Below are positions 63,960-64,000 of a stretch of DNA of 64,000 nucleotides, one piece after another (positions within the stretch are counted from its first letter, which is position 1; every line of letters starts with the position of its first letter). The notes beneath the pieces were generated by a model. The model saw nothing but the letters and a program-made list of their open reading frames with translations. It was not told where the DNA came from and ran no database searches. The DNA is from Ectobius pallidus (lineage: Eukaryota > Arthropoda > Insecta > Blattodea > Ectobiidae): positions 215,334,484-215,398,483 of the forward strand of contig CAXKWD010000001.1 of assembly GCA_964059195.1 (NCBI GenBank), read 5' to 3'. A program made the position numbers and the translations under genes.

Positions 63960-64000
63960 TAGAGATGTACAGTGTGCTCGTAAAGGCAAATACCGAATTG

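Overview
The window is eukaryotic genomic DNA, most likely from a hemimetabolous arthropod; a cockroach or termite is my best guess. The genes are split by long AT-rich introns with canonical GT-AG splice sites, and the remaining DNA is dense in short DNA transposons, tRNA-derived SINEs, decayed LINEs, Helitron ends and microsatellites. A frequent 'taggcct' word also fits Blattodea. The species call is inference.

The core is a cluster of five alpha-carbonic anhydrase (alpha-CA) genes, here called CA-A to CA-E. CA-A lies on the minus strand (3992-10876; its last exon is not found). CA-B (20281-27589), CA-C (28830-38965), CA-D (about 40370-47567) and CA-E (50674-55348) follow in tandem on the plus strand. 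I rebuilt them exon by exon. All share the same intron positions and phases (phase 1 after the 'GHT/GNT' motif, phase 2 after 'NGR', phase 0 after 'FxxQ', phase 0 before the last exon), so they arose by tandem duplication. CA-A has lost the phase-2 intron and CA-D the first phase-0 intron.

The copies have diverged in what they can do. CA-B, CA-C and CA-E keep the three zinc-binding histidines (human CA II H94, H96, H119). CA-A has lost two of them and CA-D all three, so these two look like catalytically inactive carbonic-anhydrase-related proteins. CA-C carries about 80 acidic residues with four GCSSDED repeats inside the CA fold, right after the third zinc ligand. CA-D has a Ser/Arg-rich N-terminal region made of about six 41-residue tandem repeats fused to its dead CA domain. 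CA-E has an abnormal N-terminus with an in-frame TGA just upstream.

The rest is mobile or repetitive. 1-3991 holds a decayed PIN-like ORF, a direct repeat and a hAT-like MITE. 10877-20280 holds LINE remnants and two large inverted-repeat elements, one ending about 150 bp before CA-B. The introns and gaps hold hAT-like, mariner-like, pogo-like and Helitron-like elements, four head-to-head mariner-derived foldback elements, an interspersed repeat family (R1), a cluster of perfect palindromes and several tRNA-like SINE heads. 55349-64000 has no gene I can support, only a possible CCAAT-box promoter, SINEs and MITEs.
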